Program-made: the position numbers and the translations under genes
Origin: Plazaster borealis
Taxonomy: Eukaryota; Echinodermata; Asteroidea; Forcipulatida; Labidiasteridae
Reading direction: 5' to 3'
Length of the DNA stretch: 64,000 nt
Assembly: GCA_021014325.1 (NCBI GenBank)
Contig: CM037461.1
Location: 2,505,501 to 2,569,500, forward strand
The notes under the pieces: generated by a model
What the model saw: only the letters and a program-made list of their open reading frames with translations
Databases searched by the model: none
Told to the model about the DNA's origin: nothing
Shown here: positions 32,001-47,000 of the stretch, in pieces
Numbering within the stretch: position 1 is the stretch's first letter
How the letters are laid out: each line of letters starts with the position of its first letter

Positions 32001-35000
32001 TATCAACAGCTCTCCGTTGCTTGTTACCAAGTCAGTTTTTATGCTAATATTTGTTTTGAGTCATTACCAAACGTGTATGATACTTTTAAGGGTAGGGAGC
32101 ATGTCCCTTGTTTGAACTCGGTAGTCTCCTGATTACCAATCTTCTCCGAGTTGTAGATAAGTAGCGGGACATTGAGGTTGGCTCAGTGGTTTCTTTCCCT
32201 GCCTTCACCTCTGTGGACCCCGGTTCGAATCCCACCTCAGACCAGAGCCTTGCATGTGGAGGGTTCTCAGTCTCCACCTGATTGCATTGGGTCCCTATTT
32301 GGGGTTTTCCTTCCACATCTTAAAGGTATCGTACACGTTTGGTTATGACTCAAAACAAATATTAGCATAAAAACTTACTTGGTAACAAGCAACGGAGAGC
32401 TTTTGATAGTATAAAACATTGTAGGAAACGACTCCCTCTGAAGTAATGTAGTTTTTGAGAAATAGGTTATTTCTCACTAAAATAATAAAAACTTCTTGCA
32501 AGAAGTTTTTATTCCTATCTGAAAGCACACAAATTTGTACGGTGTTTTTTCTTTCATCATTTTCTTGCAACTTCGATGACCAATTGAGCCCAAATTTTCA
32601 CAGGCTTGTTATTTTATGCATATGTTGGGATACAGCAAGTGAGAACACTGGTCTTTGACAATTACCAAACGTGTTCAGTGCCTTTAAACTGAACAATTCT
32701 TCAACATCTTCTGTCCACTGGTATTTTCAACCCTATGGATCACATTCCTACATGTAGTCGCATTTGAGGGTCCCTTGTTTCATTATCAGAAATTACATCA
32801 TAAAAACCATTATCGTCAAGCAAACTTGAACCTTGATTCTGATTAATCAATCAACAAGAGTGTGATGTAAACCTGTGTATTAAAGGCACTGAACACGTTT
32901 GGAAATTGTCAAAGACCAGTGTTCTCACTTGGTGTATCCCAACATTATGCATAAAATAACAAGCCTGCGAAAATTTGGGCTCAATTGGTCATCGAAGTTG
33001 CAAGGAAATGATGAAAGAAAAAACACCCTCATTGTACAAATTTGTGTGCTTTCAGATAGGAATAAAATATTCATGCAAGAAGTTTTTATTATTTTAGTGA
33101 GAAATTACCTCTTTCTCAAAAACTACGTTACTTCAGAGGGAGTCGTTTCCTACAATGTTTTATACTATCAACAGCTCTCCGTTGCTTGTTACTAAGTCAG
33201 TTTTTATGCTAATATTTGTTTTGAGTCATTACCAAACGTGTACGATACTTTTAAGGGTAGGGAGCATGTCCCTTGTTTGAACTCGGTAGTCTCCTGATTA
33301 CCAATCTTCTCCGAGTTGTAGATAAGTAGCGGGACATTGAGGTTGGCTCAGTGGTTTCTTTCCCTGCCTTCACCTCTGTGGACCCCGGTTCGAATCCCAC
33401 CTCAGACCAGAGCCTTTGCATGTGGATTGGGTTCTCAGTCTCCACCTGATTGCATGGGGTCCCTATTTGGGGTTTTCCTTCCACATCTTAAAGGTATCGT
33501 ACACGTTTGGTAATGACTCAAAACATATATTAGCATAAAAAGTCACTTGGTAACAAGCAACGGAGAGCTGTTGATAGTATAAAACATTGTAGGAAACGAC
33601 TCCCTCTGAAGTAATGTAGTTTTTGAGAAATAGGTTATTTCTCACTAAAATAATAAAAACTTCTTGCAAGAAGTTTTTATTCCTATCTGAAAGCACACAA
33701 ATTTGTACGGTGTTTTTTCTTTCATCATTTTCTTGCAACTTCGATGACCAATTGAGCCCAAATTTTCACAGGCTTGTTATTTTATGCATATGTTGGGATA
33801 CAGCAAGTGAGAACACTGGTCTTTGACAACTACCAAACGTGTTCAGTGCCTTTAAACTGAACAATTCTTCAACATCTTCTGTCCACTGGTATTTTCAACC
33901 CTATGGATCACATTCCTACATGTAGTCGCATTTGAGGGTCCCTTGTTTCATTATCAGAAATTACATCATAAAAACCATTATCGTCAAGCAAACTTGAACC
34001 TTGATTCTGATTAATCAATCAACAAGAGTGTGATGTAAACCTGTGTATTAAAGGCACTGAACACGTTTGGAAATTGTCAAAGACCAGTGTTCTCACTTGG
34101 TGTATCCCAACATTATGCATAAAATAACAAGCCTGCGAAAATTTGGGCTCAATTGGTCATCGAAGTTGCAAGGAAATGATGAAAGAAAAAACACCCTCAT
34201 TGTACAAATTTGTGTGCTTTCAGATAGGAATAAAAACTTCTTGCAAGAAGTTTTTATTATTTTAGTGAGAAATTACCTCTTTCTCAAAAACTACGTTACT
34301 TCAGAGGGAGTCGTTTCCTACAATGTTTTATACTATCAACAGCTCTCCGTTGCTTGTTACCAAGTCAGTTTTTATGCTAATATTTGTTTTGAGTCATTAC
34401 CAAACGTGTACGATACTTTTAAGGGTAGGGAGCATGTCCCTTGTTTGAACTCGGTAGTCTCCTGATTACCAATCTTCTCCGAGTTGTAGATAAGTAGCGG
34501 GACATTGAGGTTGGCTCAGTGGTTTCTTTCCCTGCCTTCACCTCTGTGGACCCCGGTTCGAATCCCACCTCAGACCAGAGCCTTTGCATGTGGATTGGGT
34601 TCTCAGTCTCCACCTGATTGCATGGGGTCCCTATTTGGGGTTTTCCTTCCACATCTTAAAGGTATCGTACACGTTTGGTAATGACTCAAAACATATATTA
34701 GCATAAAAAGTCACTTGGTAACAAGCAACGGAGAGCTGTTGATAGTATAAAACATTGTAGGAAACGACTCCCTCTGAAGTAATGTAGTTTTTGAGAAATA
34801 GGTTATTTCTCACTAAAATAATAAAAACTTCTTGCAAGAAGTTTTTATTCCTATCTGAAAGCACACAAATTTGTACGGTGTTTTTTCTTTCATCATTTTC
34901 TTGCAACTTCGATGACCAATTGAGCCCAAATTTTCACAGGCTTGTTATTTTATGCATATGTTGGGATACAGCAAGTGAGAACACTGGTCTTTGACAACTA

Positions 35001-38000
35001 CCAAACGTGTTCAGTGCCTTTAAACTGAACAATTCTTCAACATCTTCTGTCCACTGGTATTTTCAGGTTTATGGATCACATTCCTACATGTAGTCGCATT
35101 TGAGGGTCCCTTGTTTCATTATCAGAAATTACATCATAAAAACCATTATCGTCAAGCAAACTTGAACCTTGATTCTGATTAATCAATCAACAAGAGTGTG
35201 ATGTAAACCTGTGTATTAAAGGCACTGAACACGTTTGGAAATTGTCAAAGACCAGTGTTCTCACTTGGTGTATCCCAACATTATGCATAAAATAACAAGC
35301 CTGCGAAAATTTGGGCTCAATTGGTCATCGAAGTTGCAAGGAAATGATGAAAGAAAAAACACCCTCATTGTACAAATTTGTGTGCTTTCAGATAGGAATA
35401 AAAACTTCTTGCAAGAAGTTTTTATTATTTTAGTGAGAAATTACCTCTTTCTCAAAAACTACGTTACTTCAGAGGAGTCGTTTCCTACAATGTTTTATAC
35501 TATCAACAGCTCTCCGTTGCTTGTTACCAAGTCAGTTTTTATGCTAATATTTGTTTTGAGTCATTACCAAACGTGTACGATACTTTTAAGGGTAGGGAGC
35601 ATGTCCCTTGTTTGAACTCGGTAGTCTCCTGATTACCAATCTTCTCCGAGTTGTAGATAAGTAGCGGGACATTGAGGTTGGCTCAGTGGTTTCTTTCCCT
35701 GCCTTCACCTCTGTGGACCCCGGTTCGAATCCCACCTCAGACCAGAGCCTTTGCATGTGGATTGGGTTCTCAGTCTCCACCTGATTGCATGGGGTCCCTA
35801 TTTGGGGTTTTCCTTCCACATCTTAAAGGTATCGTACACGTTTGGTTATGACTCAAAACAAATATTAGCATAAAAAGTCACTTGGTAACAAGCAACGGAG
35901 AGCTGTTGATAGTATAACACATTGTAGGAAACGACTCCCTTTGAAGTAATGTAGTTTTTGAGAAATAGGTTATTTCTCACTATAATAATAAAAACTTCTT
36001 GCAAGAAGTTTTTATCGCTATCTGAAAGCACACAAATTTGTACAGTGTTTTTTCTTTCATCATTTTCTTGCAACTTTGATGACCAATTGAGCCCAAATTT
36101 TCACAGGCTTGTTATTTTATGCATAATGTTGGGATACACCAAGTGAGAACACTGGTCTTTGACAATTTCCAAACGTGTTCAGTGCCTTTAAACTGAATAA
36201 TTCTTCAACATCTTCTGTCCACTGGTATGTTCAGGTTTATGGATCACATTCCTACATGTAGTCGCATTTGAGGGTCCCTTGTTTCATTATCAGAAATTAC
36301 ATCATAAAAACAATTATCGTCAAGCACACTTGAACCTTGATTCTGATTAATCAATCAACAAGAGTATGATGTACATTGTAGACATGTGTATTACATGTAA
36401 AGGCACTGAACACGTTTGGAAATTGTCAAAGACCATTGTTATCACTTGTTGTATCCCAACATATGCATAAAATAACAAGCCTGTGGAAATTTGGGCTCAA
36501 TTGGTCATCGAATTTCCAAAACGTGTCCAGTGCCTTTAAACTGAATAATTCTTCAACATCTTCTGTCCACTGGTATGTTCAGGTTTATGGATCACATTCC
36601 TACATGTAGTCGCATTTGAGGGTCCCTTGTTTCATTATCAGAAATTACATCATAAAAACAATTATCATCAAGCAAACTTGAACCTTGATTCTGATTGATC
36701 AATCAACAAGAGTGTGATGTAAACCTGGTATTAAAGGCCTTGAACACGTTTGGAAATTGTCAAAGACCAGTGGTATCACTTGGTGTATCCCAACCTATAT
36801 GCATAAAATAACAAGCCTGTGAAAATTTGGGCTCAATTGGTCATCGAAGTTGCAAGAAAATGATGAAAGAAAAAACACTATACAAATTTGTGTGCTTTCA
36901 GATAGGAGTAAAAACTTCTTGCAAGAAGTTTTTCTTATTTTAGTGAGAAATGACCTCTTTCTCAAAAAACTACGTTACTTCAGAGGGAGTCGTTTCCTAC
37001 AATGTTTTATACTATCAACAGCTCTCCGTTGCTTGTTACCAAGTAAGTTTTGATGCTAATATTTGTTTTGAGTCATTACCAAACGTGTACAATACCTTTA
37101 AAAGGCTCATATCAATTTAACCCTGTTCTATACAGACCCTTTGCATATGATGTTACACTCTCAAAAAGCGCCATCCCTGAGGCCCAAAGGAGGTACATGT
37201 AGATCATTGGACGACAGCTGTTCTTTGAGCGTAAAAAAACGTGCACGTGACTTCAGCGTACCTGTAGCGTTTCGCGCTAATGCAAGGGGTCTATTGATTT
37301 CTATAGACCCCTTACACAACGCAGAACGCACCTCCGTCTACCATTTCCATATTTCCATTATTTTGCGAGTCAACTCTTTTGTACAACATGTTTGTGCATG
37401 ATTTTGACTCCCAAAATGACTCCTAGGATAGGCGCATGTGAGTGCGCTGTGCGTTGTGCAAGGGGTCTATAGGCCCCACCAACACGCTATTTTTTAAGCT
37501 GCGCGTCAAGTAGTTTGAAGATAAATTTGTTATCACACAAGAGCTCGTGGAACACGTAAAATATAAAGGGGTCGAATTTTGGGTAATATTCAACAAGACT
37601 GCAGGGCTTGTAGCTAAAAATGTTTACCTGACCAGAATTTATTTTACAAGACCAGAATCTTATTCTTCTTAATGAGAAAGAGCTTTCTACAAAGTTAAAC
37701 ATCTAAATTAGTTTCATTTGAACAAGCATTAAAAGGTGAAGATTTATCTAGCATATATTGTTTTTATTTTTTATTTATTTATTTATTTTTTTATTTTTAT
37801 ATTTTTATATTTTTTTTTAACTTAATTTAATTTGCTTATTTATTTATTTATATAATTGTGAATTTTTTTTTTCCTTATTTCTTGCTTTTTTTCTTTTTTA
37901 TAATTGTTTTCCATTAATGTTCTGTCTTGTGCTTTTGTAACTTGGTGTGTTTGTATTGGTCGAATAAATAATAATAATAATAATAATAATATTTTATACT

Positions 38001-41000
38001 CAACGGACTTGTATTTTACCAGACTCAAAGTCAAAATTTGAACATCATTTCTTTTTTAAAAGATAATACACAGTGAGGTATAATTATTTAATTGTATAGG
38101 ATTTGAGGCATTGCATGGTGAGGTATCAATATTATTTGGTTTGCGGTAACACCATGTGTGTATCTACTTGCCAGGTAGAGTTTGTTCTTAGAGAATTGTC
38201 TTGCTTAATTCTACTACCGCGGAGTAGATTGTTCGGGTGTTCGGGAGACTTCTCAGTTCTGAAAAGAACTGTCCTGCTTATTAACTATTAGTATTACCTG
38301 GGCCGATGGTATAGAAATAGGTTAGGACTACTACTTTAGCTTATAGGATCGTAATTAACTGTACTACCGCGGAGTCAGCAGGGCTCGAATTTGGGGGGGA
38401 AATCCACAAGACATCAGGGCTTGTTGCTCAAAATGTTTACTGGACCAGACTTGTTTTTACAAGACCAGATTCAAAATGAGAAAAATACTTCCTAACATGC
38501 ATTTAACTGTTTTTTTTTTAACAAGCAAAGGCATGCAAGAAAAGATTTTTCTCATTTGTCTTGTCTGTAATAAAAACACTTATTAATTGTATAGAACTGA
38601 AAGGTACTTTATCAGACTCAAAGTCAACATTTTAACACCATATTACACAGTGATGTATTATTATTCAATTTAAAAACACAAGACTGCCGGACTTGTAGGG
38701 TCTTGAGTTTACTGGCCCGACACTAAAACTACTGGCCTCGGGCCTGTGGTCCAGTGTAAAATTCGAGCCCTGGTCAGTTTTTGGATTGGTCTCAACATTC
38801 TCTAGCTTGCTCTAGTCATCGTCAGGAGACTGAAAAAATTGTAAAAACCAAAAGACTGCCGGACTTGTCCTGTCATGAGTTTACTGGCCCGGGGCTAAAA
38901 TCACTGGCCCGGGGCCTGGACACAGTGTCAAATTGGAGCCCTGAAATAGCGCACCTGCATTCCATTCCACGCCCCCTCCTCCATTTTCATGAAGACTCTA
39001 TTTATAAGAAAGTGAGTGGATCACAAAACTGAATTGGACCTCGCAGTCCCTCTTTAAAGGCACTGTACACGTTTGGTAATTACTCAAAATATATATTATA
39101 GCATAAAAACTTACTTGGTAACAAGCAACGTAGAGCTGTTGATAGTATAAAACATTGTGAGAAACGACTTCCTCTGAAGTAACGTAGTATTTGAGAAAGA
39201 GGTAATTTCTCACTAAAATAATTAAAGACTTCTTGCAAGAGGCCTTTTATTCCTATCTGAAAGCACACAAATTTGTACAACAAGGGTGTTTTTTCTTTCA
39301 TCATTTTCCTGCAACTTCAATGACCAATTCAGCCCAAATTTTCACAGGCTTGTCATTTTATGCATATGTTGGGATACACCAAGTGAGAACACTGGTCTTT
39401 GACAATTACCAAACGTGTTCAGTGCCTTTAATGCCAGAAAATATAAAACCTAAGTACAGTACCAGTGAAATAATCTCTCTACCATCCGGTGCTATTTCCT
39501 GATTTCCGTGTACCCCAAATAAACAGGATGTCCAGCTACCAGTACATCTTCATCAACTTTCATGATTTTAAAGAAACTTACTGGTACTTTTACCTGGTAT
39601 TCAGCCAGCAGAACACCCTGTGATGGGATTGTGCCTTATGATAAAAGCATGGAATTTGACACACAGTCAGAGAATTATGTCATGAGAAAGATTCACAGAT
39701 TTGTCCTCTGGAAAAAGATGATTGGACAAGTGCCTTTGAATTTTTGATGATACAAGGGGGGGGAAGGGGTAACGCAACCAACGCGCCACCTACATTGAAA
39801 ATAATTTCATTCGACTGTCGCGACGTGCATGGACTAGTCAAAGCTCCACAACAAAACACGGCCTACACGAATACACGGGTTCAGCTGCACGGGGTTAATA
39901 CATACTTCCCTATTTGGGCAATTCCACACTAATGGGCACAAAAGTGTGACACGGGAGGGGAATGTTGGATAGTAGTAACAAAATGAAATACGTTGTCATG
40001 TATTTTTGTCTCTGTACATTCAGAAGCACATGAGGATTGTGGTTAACAAAAAAAGAAGGTAAATGACCGAGTATTTAAGAAACTGGAAGGATAAGTCTTC
40101 AAGATTTATACGTACGTAACAAGGACAGACATTTTGGTTATCATTTGATAGAAGTTATAATAAAATAAATGTATTGCCCAATGTTTTCCAGATACCAATT
40201 CTACAGACCCTTAGGGATAGTTACCAGCCAAAATTAAGAAATTTTCTTCCCTGGCTATTTAAGAAATTTAAGTTTTAAAAACAAATGTCTACGTACAAAC
40301 AAGGACAGAATTTTGTCACAATTGAAGTGTCTGTCCATTGTTCGTACGTGACTTATTTCCCATTTTTATTGCCTTAATACCCACAGCAACATCTCAGTTT
40401 CATTGCTTACAATCTTTAAGAGTCAGGAAAGTTACTAACACAATATTTTGTAATTGTTTTCAAATTCTTTCTTTACTTTCCAGGCCATATGTCTGTCTTT
40501 GTTACATACGTAACACATTTCAAATGACCTTGTAATTCCTAGAGGTCACCAAGGTTTTTGTAAAATTTTTTACTAGGAACAATCATAAACAGATTTAAAA
40601 TGTAAAGGAAAAGACTGTAACAAAATAGTCACTTTTGTCTTGCTCTCACATGCCTATCTTACAAAGTTATCTTTTGGCCCATTAGTGTGGAATTGCCCAT
40701 TTGTATTTATGTACCAAAATTTCCTGCGGATAAGGCGCTCGGCTCATAAGGCGCAATACCTCAAATTACCAAAAAAAGATTCAAAGGTTATCAGATAAGG
40801 CGCTCCGCCGCACAAGGCGCAATATATCTTTCACATTATACACGCTCGCAAAGTCATATACTGCTTACGTACATCAACACATACAGGGGTCATTGTGATG
40901 GTATAAGCACACTTCACCACAGCGCAAAGGGAACGTAATTTTATAATTACAAAGACGAGTAAAACATCACTGCTATTTTTTCATTATTATTTTATCCATG

Positions 41001-44000
41001 TTCGTTTAACATTTTGTTTTCTAAAACCATAGCTTTACAGTTTTTTGTTTTACACAACGAGCGCGCGCAGATAAACGTTTTCCCATTGTTTCCCAATAAA
41101 TTGGCTGCTAGTCTTTGCTATCTCGCTTTTTTTAATACTACAATACATGCAAGAACCAACGAACGCTAGAGGGCGCTTTCTTAATAATGCTTTCACATCA
41201 CAGACATAAAATACCTTATTATATGTCTGTGTTTCACATTAGGAACGTACGCCCTCTGTTGGCGACATTCACGATAACATTAAAAAACGACTTGTTTAAT
41301 AAAGGCTAGTACCTGTCATGTGATAGAGCTGTGTACTACTGTGTGCATGCAGCATGCGTTGATCGTCGCTCATTCGCAACGGCCAGTGACTTTGTTCTTC
41401 TGTAAGTTTCGTCAAAAATGTGAACGGTTTAGGTTTTATTTTAAGAAAAATATGACATGTAGAATTACCCTGGACGAAATAAAGGTATTTTGCAGGATAA
41501 ATGTAAGATTTCACGTTGTAATCATCACAATGCACTCAATCAAAATCAGAAAAGGCGCACTGGAAGATAAGACGCAGTGACTTTTTTGTGCCTTCGAAAG
41601 TCAGATAAGACGCGTCTTATCCGCAGGAAGTTACGGTACTGTACATGTAGCCTATCGTACAAGATTTGAATTACTTGCGCTGAGACTGCTCAGGTGAGTC
41701 CATTTTATCAGAGGGTATTGTTACCTTCAAATCTTGTAAATTCACCAAATCTTTACTCTGGAGAACATTCGTAAATGTTTTTCTTTGCGTTACCAACTGC
41801 TTCAGTAATTTAATAAGTTAATAAACAACATATTTGACTTAAACGACATCCATTACATATCTGTTTAAGATGTGTATGTTGCCTCATAAATAATATTACC
41901 TAAGGCAAATGTTCCCGTCCATTGACATTCGTTTGACGGACGATCGTTGAGACAAAGGGCACTTCCCTTGGAAAACCTTAACATGTCTGGGAATCTTTTG
42001 AAGGGGCACCAAGGCCAAGACCAGGGGCAAAAAGAGGCCATGGCCTCCATGGCCTCCGTGTAATTCCAGGCCTGCGAGCTATATTTTTTTCAAAGGGCAA
42101 ATATGTGAATCTTTTCTTATGACATACCCCCAGGGCTCGAATTTTACACTGGACCACAGGCCCGAGGCCAGTAGTTTTAGTGTCAGCCAGTAAAACTCCC
42201 TACCCTAAGAGGCAGTCTTGTGTTTTTTTTTAAATTGAATAATAATACATCACTGTGTAATGGGTGTTAAAAATGTTGACTTGAGTCTGATAAAGTAACC
42301 TTTCAGTTCTATACAATACTAAAGTATGTTTAATACTTCAACAGACAAATGAGAAAAATCTTTTCTTGCATGCCTTTGCTTGTTAAAAAAAAAAAAAATG
42401 CATGTTAGGATGTTAGGAGTTTTTTTTTAATCTGATGTATACAAAAACAAGTAAACATGTCTGGTTTTGAGCAACAAGCCTGATGTCTTGTGGTCTGTCC
42501 CCTGCCCCCCATGTACATGTTCTCTGACTGTTTGCCAAATTCCATGCTTGTATCATCAAAGGCACTTGTCCAATCATCTTTTTGTTAAAGGACAAATCGT
42601 TGAATCTTTCTCATGACATACTCTGATTGTGTGCCAAATTCCATGCTTGTGTCAGGGGGGGGGGTGGAAGGGGTATTGCGCAGTAAATTGCAATCGCGAT
42701 TTGGGTACACTCCATTTTAGAAAGAGGTGAAGACCATTAAAGGTATCGTACACGTTTGGTAATGACTCAAAACAAATATTAGCATAAAAACTGACTTGGT
42801 AACGAGCAACAGAGCTGTTGATAGTATTTAAAACATTGTGAGAAACGACTCCCTCTGAAGTAACGCAGTTTTTGAGAAAGATGTTATTTCTCACTAAAAT
42901 AATAAAAGACTTCTTGCAAGAAGCCTTTTATTCCTATCTGAAAGCACACAAATTTGTACAACGAGGCGTTTTTTCTTTCATCATTTTCTTGCAACTTTGA
43001 TGACCAATTGAGCCCAAATTTTCACAGGTTTGTTATTTTATGCATATTGGGATACACCAAGCGAGAACACTGGTCTTTGACAATTTCCAAATGTGTTCAG
43101 TGCCTTTAATAATAATAAATATCCTTAAATATACCAAGCGCTTTATCACACCTGAGGGTGTCTCAAAGCACTCATGATTTGTGTCTACAAGGTATAGGTA
43201 TGTGGAGCTACGTTTGAAATACACGTATACGAACCATTTATTTACATAGCATAGCTCCATGTACTAATGATTTACAAGGTGCTGTGGCGCAATATGCAGC
43301 CAATCAAACCACTTACATTGTACACTGGGGCAAACCCTTTCCCTGCATTACACAACACAGGGGACCAACAGCTTTACGTCCCATCCGAAGGATGAAACAA
43401 TAATGGTTAATTGTCTTGCTTAAGAACACAGGTGTCACGACCTGGACTCGAACCCGTGTGTGTTGTGTAATAATAAGAATAATACACAGCTTTTATATCA
43501 TAGCGCCTCACACAAGTGTCTCGAAGCACTTAACAAGGAAAATTAATACAAAATACAGAAATTACAAAAAATTAGAAAAGGAAGCATAAACACAAAAAGC
43601 AGCAGAAACAACTGTGGACTACTGGGATAGATGGGTTTTTAGAAGGGATTTGAACTGATGTTCAGTGTTGGCAGTTATGATGTGATGTGGCAGAGATTTC
43701 CAAAGTACAGAGAAAGTGTGAGAAAAAGCGATGCTTGTAAAAGAGCCCAGTTACACTTATTGGGTAGAGAAGGGGTTTGCCCTCGGCCCAATTTCATAGA
43801 GCTGCTTACCGGCTCATTTTGTGCTTACTGGGCATGTTCCATTTCATGGCACTGCTAACCGTAAGCACACGAAAAGGCATACTAACCTTCGGCTGCTTAC
43901 TGTAATGAAAATGAATGACCGTGACGTAAGAAAGCAAATTTATTGTGAACGTGCAAGCTGGTCGCCTAATTTTTCTTTGCTAACCTGTGAAATACGCTTA

Positions 44001-47000
44001 CGCTTTAAGCAAATTTTAGCATGAAAATTTGCTTACCGTTAAGCAGTGCGATGAAGTTGGCCCCTGATGTTTCTGGCAGTGGCTGCTGAATGCGCCGCAG
44101 CACCTCGTAAACCCTTTTAAGGGAACTACGTAAATAGGTCCGACATTAAAAACAAAATCATTTAATCATATTAAAAGCACTTTTAGATGCCCGCAGATAA
44201 AGTGCTAAAACTAGTTACATGTATACCATTATTATTTTTATTATACATTTCTAGTAATGAAACCAAGGATGCTTCATAAGTGAACTTAATCACTGTAGCT
44301 CGCAAGCCTGAGGAAACCTGTATACAAGGGTGCTTGCTATGTGAACCAGAAACACCAGGGTTAACCCCTACTTTTCCATGATATGTGTTCTGGGTTCTTA
44401 AACATGCACTACCAATCCTAGAAAACGGGACATATGGCTTAATTTCTCATCTGAAGGACAGAAAGAATTAAAAACATATTACATCCAGTGAATCAATGTT
44501 TGATTATTGTTTTACTTCTGCAGTTCGTCTTGCCGGCAGTCCCCCTAATACCACAGGTGTTAATGAGGGACGCATTGAAGTCTTTGATGGTGGAGAGTGG
44601 AAAGATGTATGCCACAGGAAGTGGGATCAGCGAGATACAGGAGTGGTCTGTAGACAACTAGGTAGGTACAGTGTGTAAGGTAAAAGATTGGCGCTGGGTG
44701 CTGGGGGAAATGGGTGCTGGGTGGGTTTAGAATGGAAAGATGTATGCCACAGGAAGTGGGATCAGCGGGATACAGGAGTGGTCTGTAGACAACTAGGTAG
44801 GTACAGTGTGTAAGGTAAAAGTTTGGGTGCTGGGTGCTGGGTGCTGGGGGAAATGGGTGCTGGGTGCTGGGGGAAATGGGTGCTGGGTGGGTTTAGAATG
44901 GAAAGATGTATGCCACAGGAAAAGGGATCAGCAGGATACAGGAGTGGTCTGTAGACAACTAGGTAGGTACAGTGTGTAAGGTAAAAGATTGGGTGCTGGG
45001 GGAAATGGGTGCTGTGTGCTGGGGGAAATGGGTGCTGGGGGAAATGGGTGCTGGGTGGGTTTAGAATGGAAGGATGTATGCCATAGGAAGTGGGATAAGT
45101 GGGATACAGGAGTTGTCTGCACACAACTAGGTAGGTACAGTGTGTATGGTAACAGTTTGGGTGCTTGGGGAAATGGGTGCTGGGTGGGATTAGAATGGAA
45201 GGAATGGGATTCGAACCCATGACCATTACATTGCTAGAGCAGATGTATTACCACTAGACCACCCAGCTTGCCCGGTGGCAAGAGGCAGTTCAAATCCTAT
45301 AGGATTTTAATTTATAAAGGACCAGTGCCCAATTTCATAGAGCTGCTCGAGCACAAAAACAAGCTAAGCAAAACAAAATTATGCTAACCAGACTAAGGTT
45401 ACCAGCCAAAATACCATGTCACATGTACAATTTGTGACTGGTGTCCTGCTCATTATTGCTAAGTAGGGATTTTTTAAGCAGTATTTTCTGCTTAAGCTAT
45501 GAAATTGGGCTCTGAATAAATGAAATGAAAATGAAAAAATTATCTTTGTACAGGATTCCCCGGTGCGTCGTTTGCGATGGTTGAGGATTACTATGGTAGC
45601 GGAACTAACAACAAATCAGTACAGAGTTTCGACTGTACAGGAGGTAAGTGTTGCTGTGTATGTCCCCATCAGGGTTCTCCCCAGGTTTTTTCAAAACTGT
45701 GGGGCATTCTGTTCAATCTTACAGGCCTGTGAAATCTCCGGTTTTAAGCGGATATCCGCTTTTTCATTAACCGTGTCGAATTTGTATTTCCGCCTTTTTA
45801 AAAAGTGTGTACCTGTACATGTTTCCGCTTAGTTCGGAAGCGCCCAAAAGAAAAGAAAAAGACGTGGCAAATTTTCCCGGTTTCCTTGCGCGCAACGTGA
45901 ATGGGCGGGTATCCATCACGCATTTGTGTTGCAACTCTTTGCCAGTAGAGGGCGCTGTGTGATTGTTGGCATTGCATGTATAAGTACATGAACATGTCAT
46001 GCTGTAGTGTAGAATTTATTAAGAATGGCTCGTCGTAGTACATGTATTGCGATTGAACGCTTCATGTTTTCGTCATTGATCAAGATGTTGGTGCAACACA
46101 AGTGCGTGATGGATACCCTGGCTGAATAAAATGATTATTTTACAGAATAATGTAAGATTCCTTTCTGTCTTGGTCCGTTTTTTTTCTGGTTTTTCTTTTT
46201 CCTTTTCCTTGCGTGGCGGTTTTCATCGCACACGTCAATTTCTTTTCCGATTGAACGTTAGTGTTTAGAGCATCTAATATCAAGAGTTTTGGCGTGGCGG
46301 AGCTCCACTCCCAATTATCATTCTTGATGTATTTTTCTGCTTTTTTGTCAATGGTCCAAGCACAGGCCTGATCTTAGCACAACAAAATTATGCTTACCAA
46401 AATAAGGTAACCAGCCAAAATACCATTTAACGTACCATCTGTGACTGGTATCCTGCTTATTTTTGCTTAGCAGAAAACTGTTTAGTAATATTTGCTGTTT
46501 AAGCGGCTCTGTGAAATTGGGCCCAGATCTCACACTCTGAGGCACATGAATAATGCTAGATACCAGCCTTACGAACCTACTGGTTCCTGCCAGATGTACC
46601 TTTGACCTTGCATGCCATAATACTGTGTGTGTACCGCCCTCTACAGTCAAGGCCTTTGGAATGTTTTCTACTTGGTGTTAATTGGTTTTAAAAGCCATAC
46701 TGTGCAAAACTGGAGCAATCTATAATGTTTTCTCTTGATGTTTTTGTGAAATTAAAATACGCACGCAAAACGTGCGTATCGGCACGATACGCTAGCTTGT
46801 GCATGGGGAGAACCCTGCCCTTCGCTGAGTTCCCTTGTCAGGAAGATCATCTAAACAAACAACAAACAAACTTAAAAATATAATGAAGGCAGTATGAAGG
46901 CCTATACAAACTTGCATAAATTACAGGTCCCAATTTCATAACGCTTGTAAGCACAAAAACTTGCTAAGCACAGAAAACTCTTGCATAGCAAAAATAGGTT

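Noticed and set aside
34067..34465. 132-codon plus frame and its near-identical relatives at 32899 and 35235
   Set aside because: These are readings through family B MITEs and the 1.17-kb unit; the same frames appear wherever the repeat does.
44762..45226. 154-codon minus-strand frame rich in Pro, His and Thr
   Set aside because: It is the reverse of the GGGTGCTGGGGGAAAT minisatellite between the exon-2 copies.
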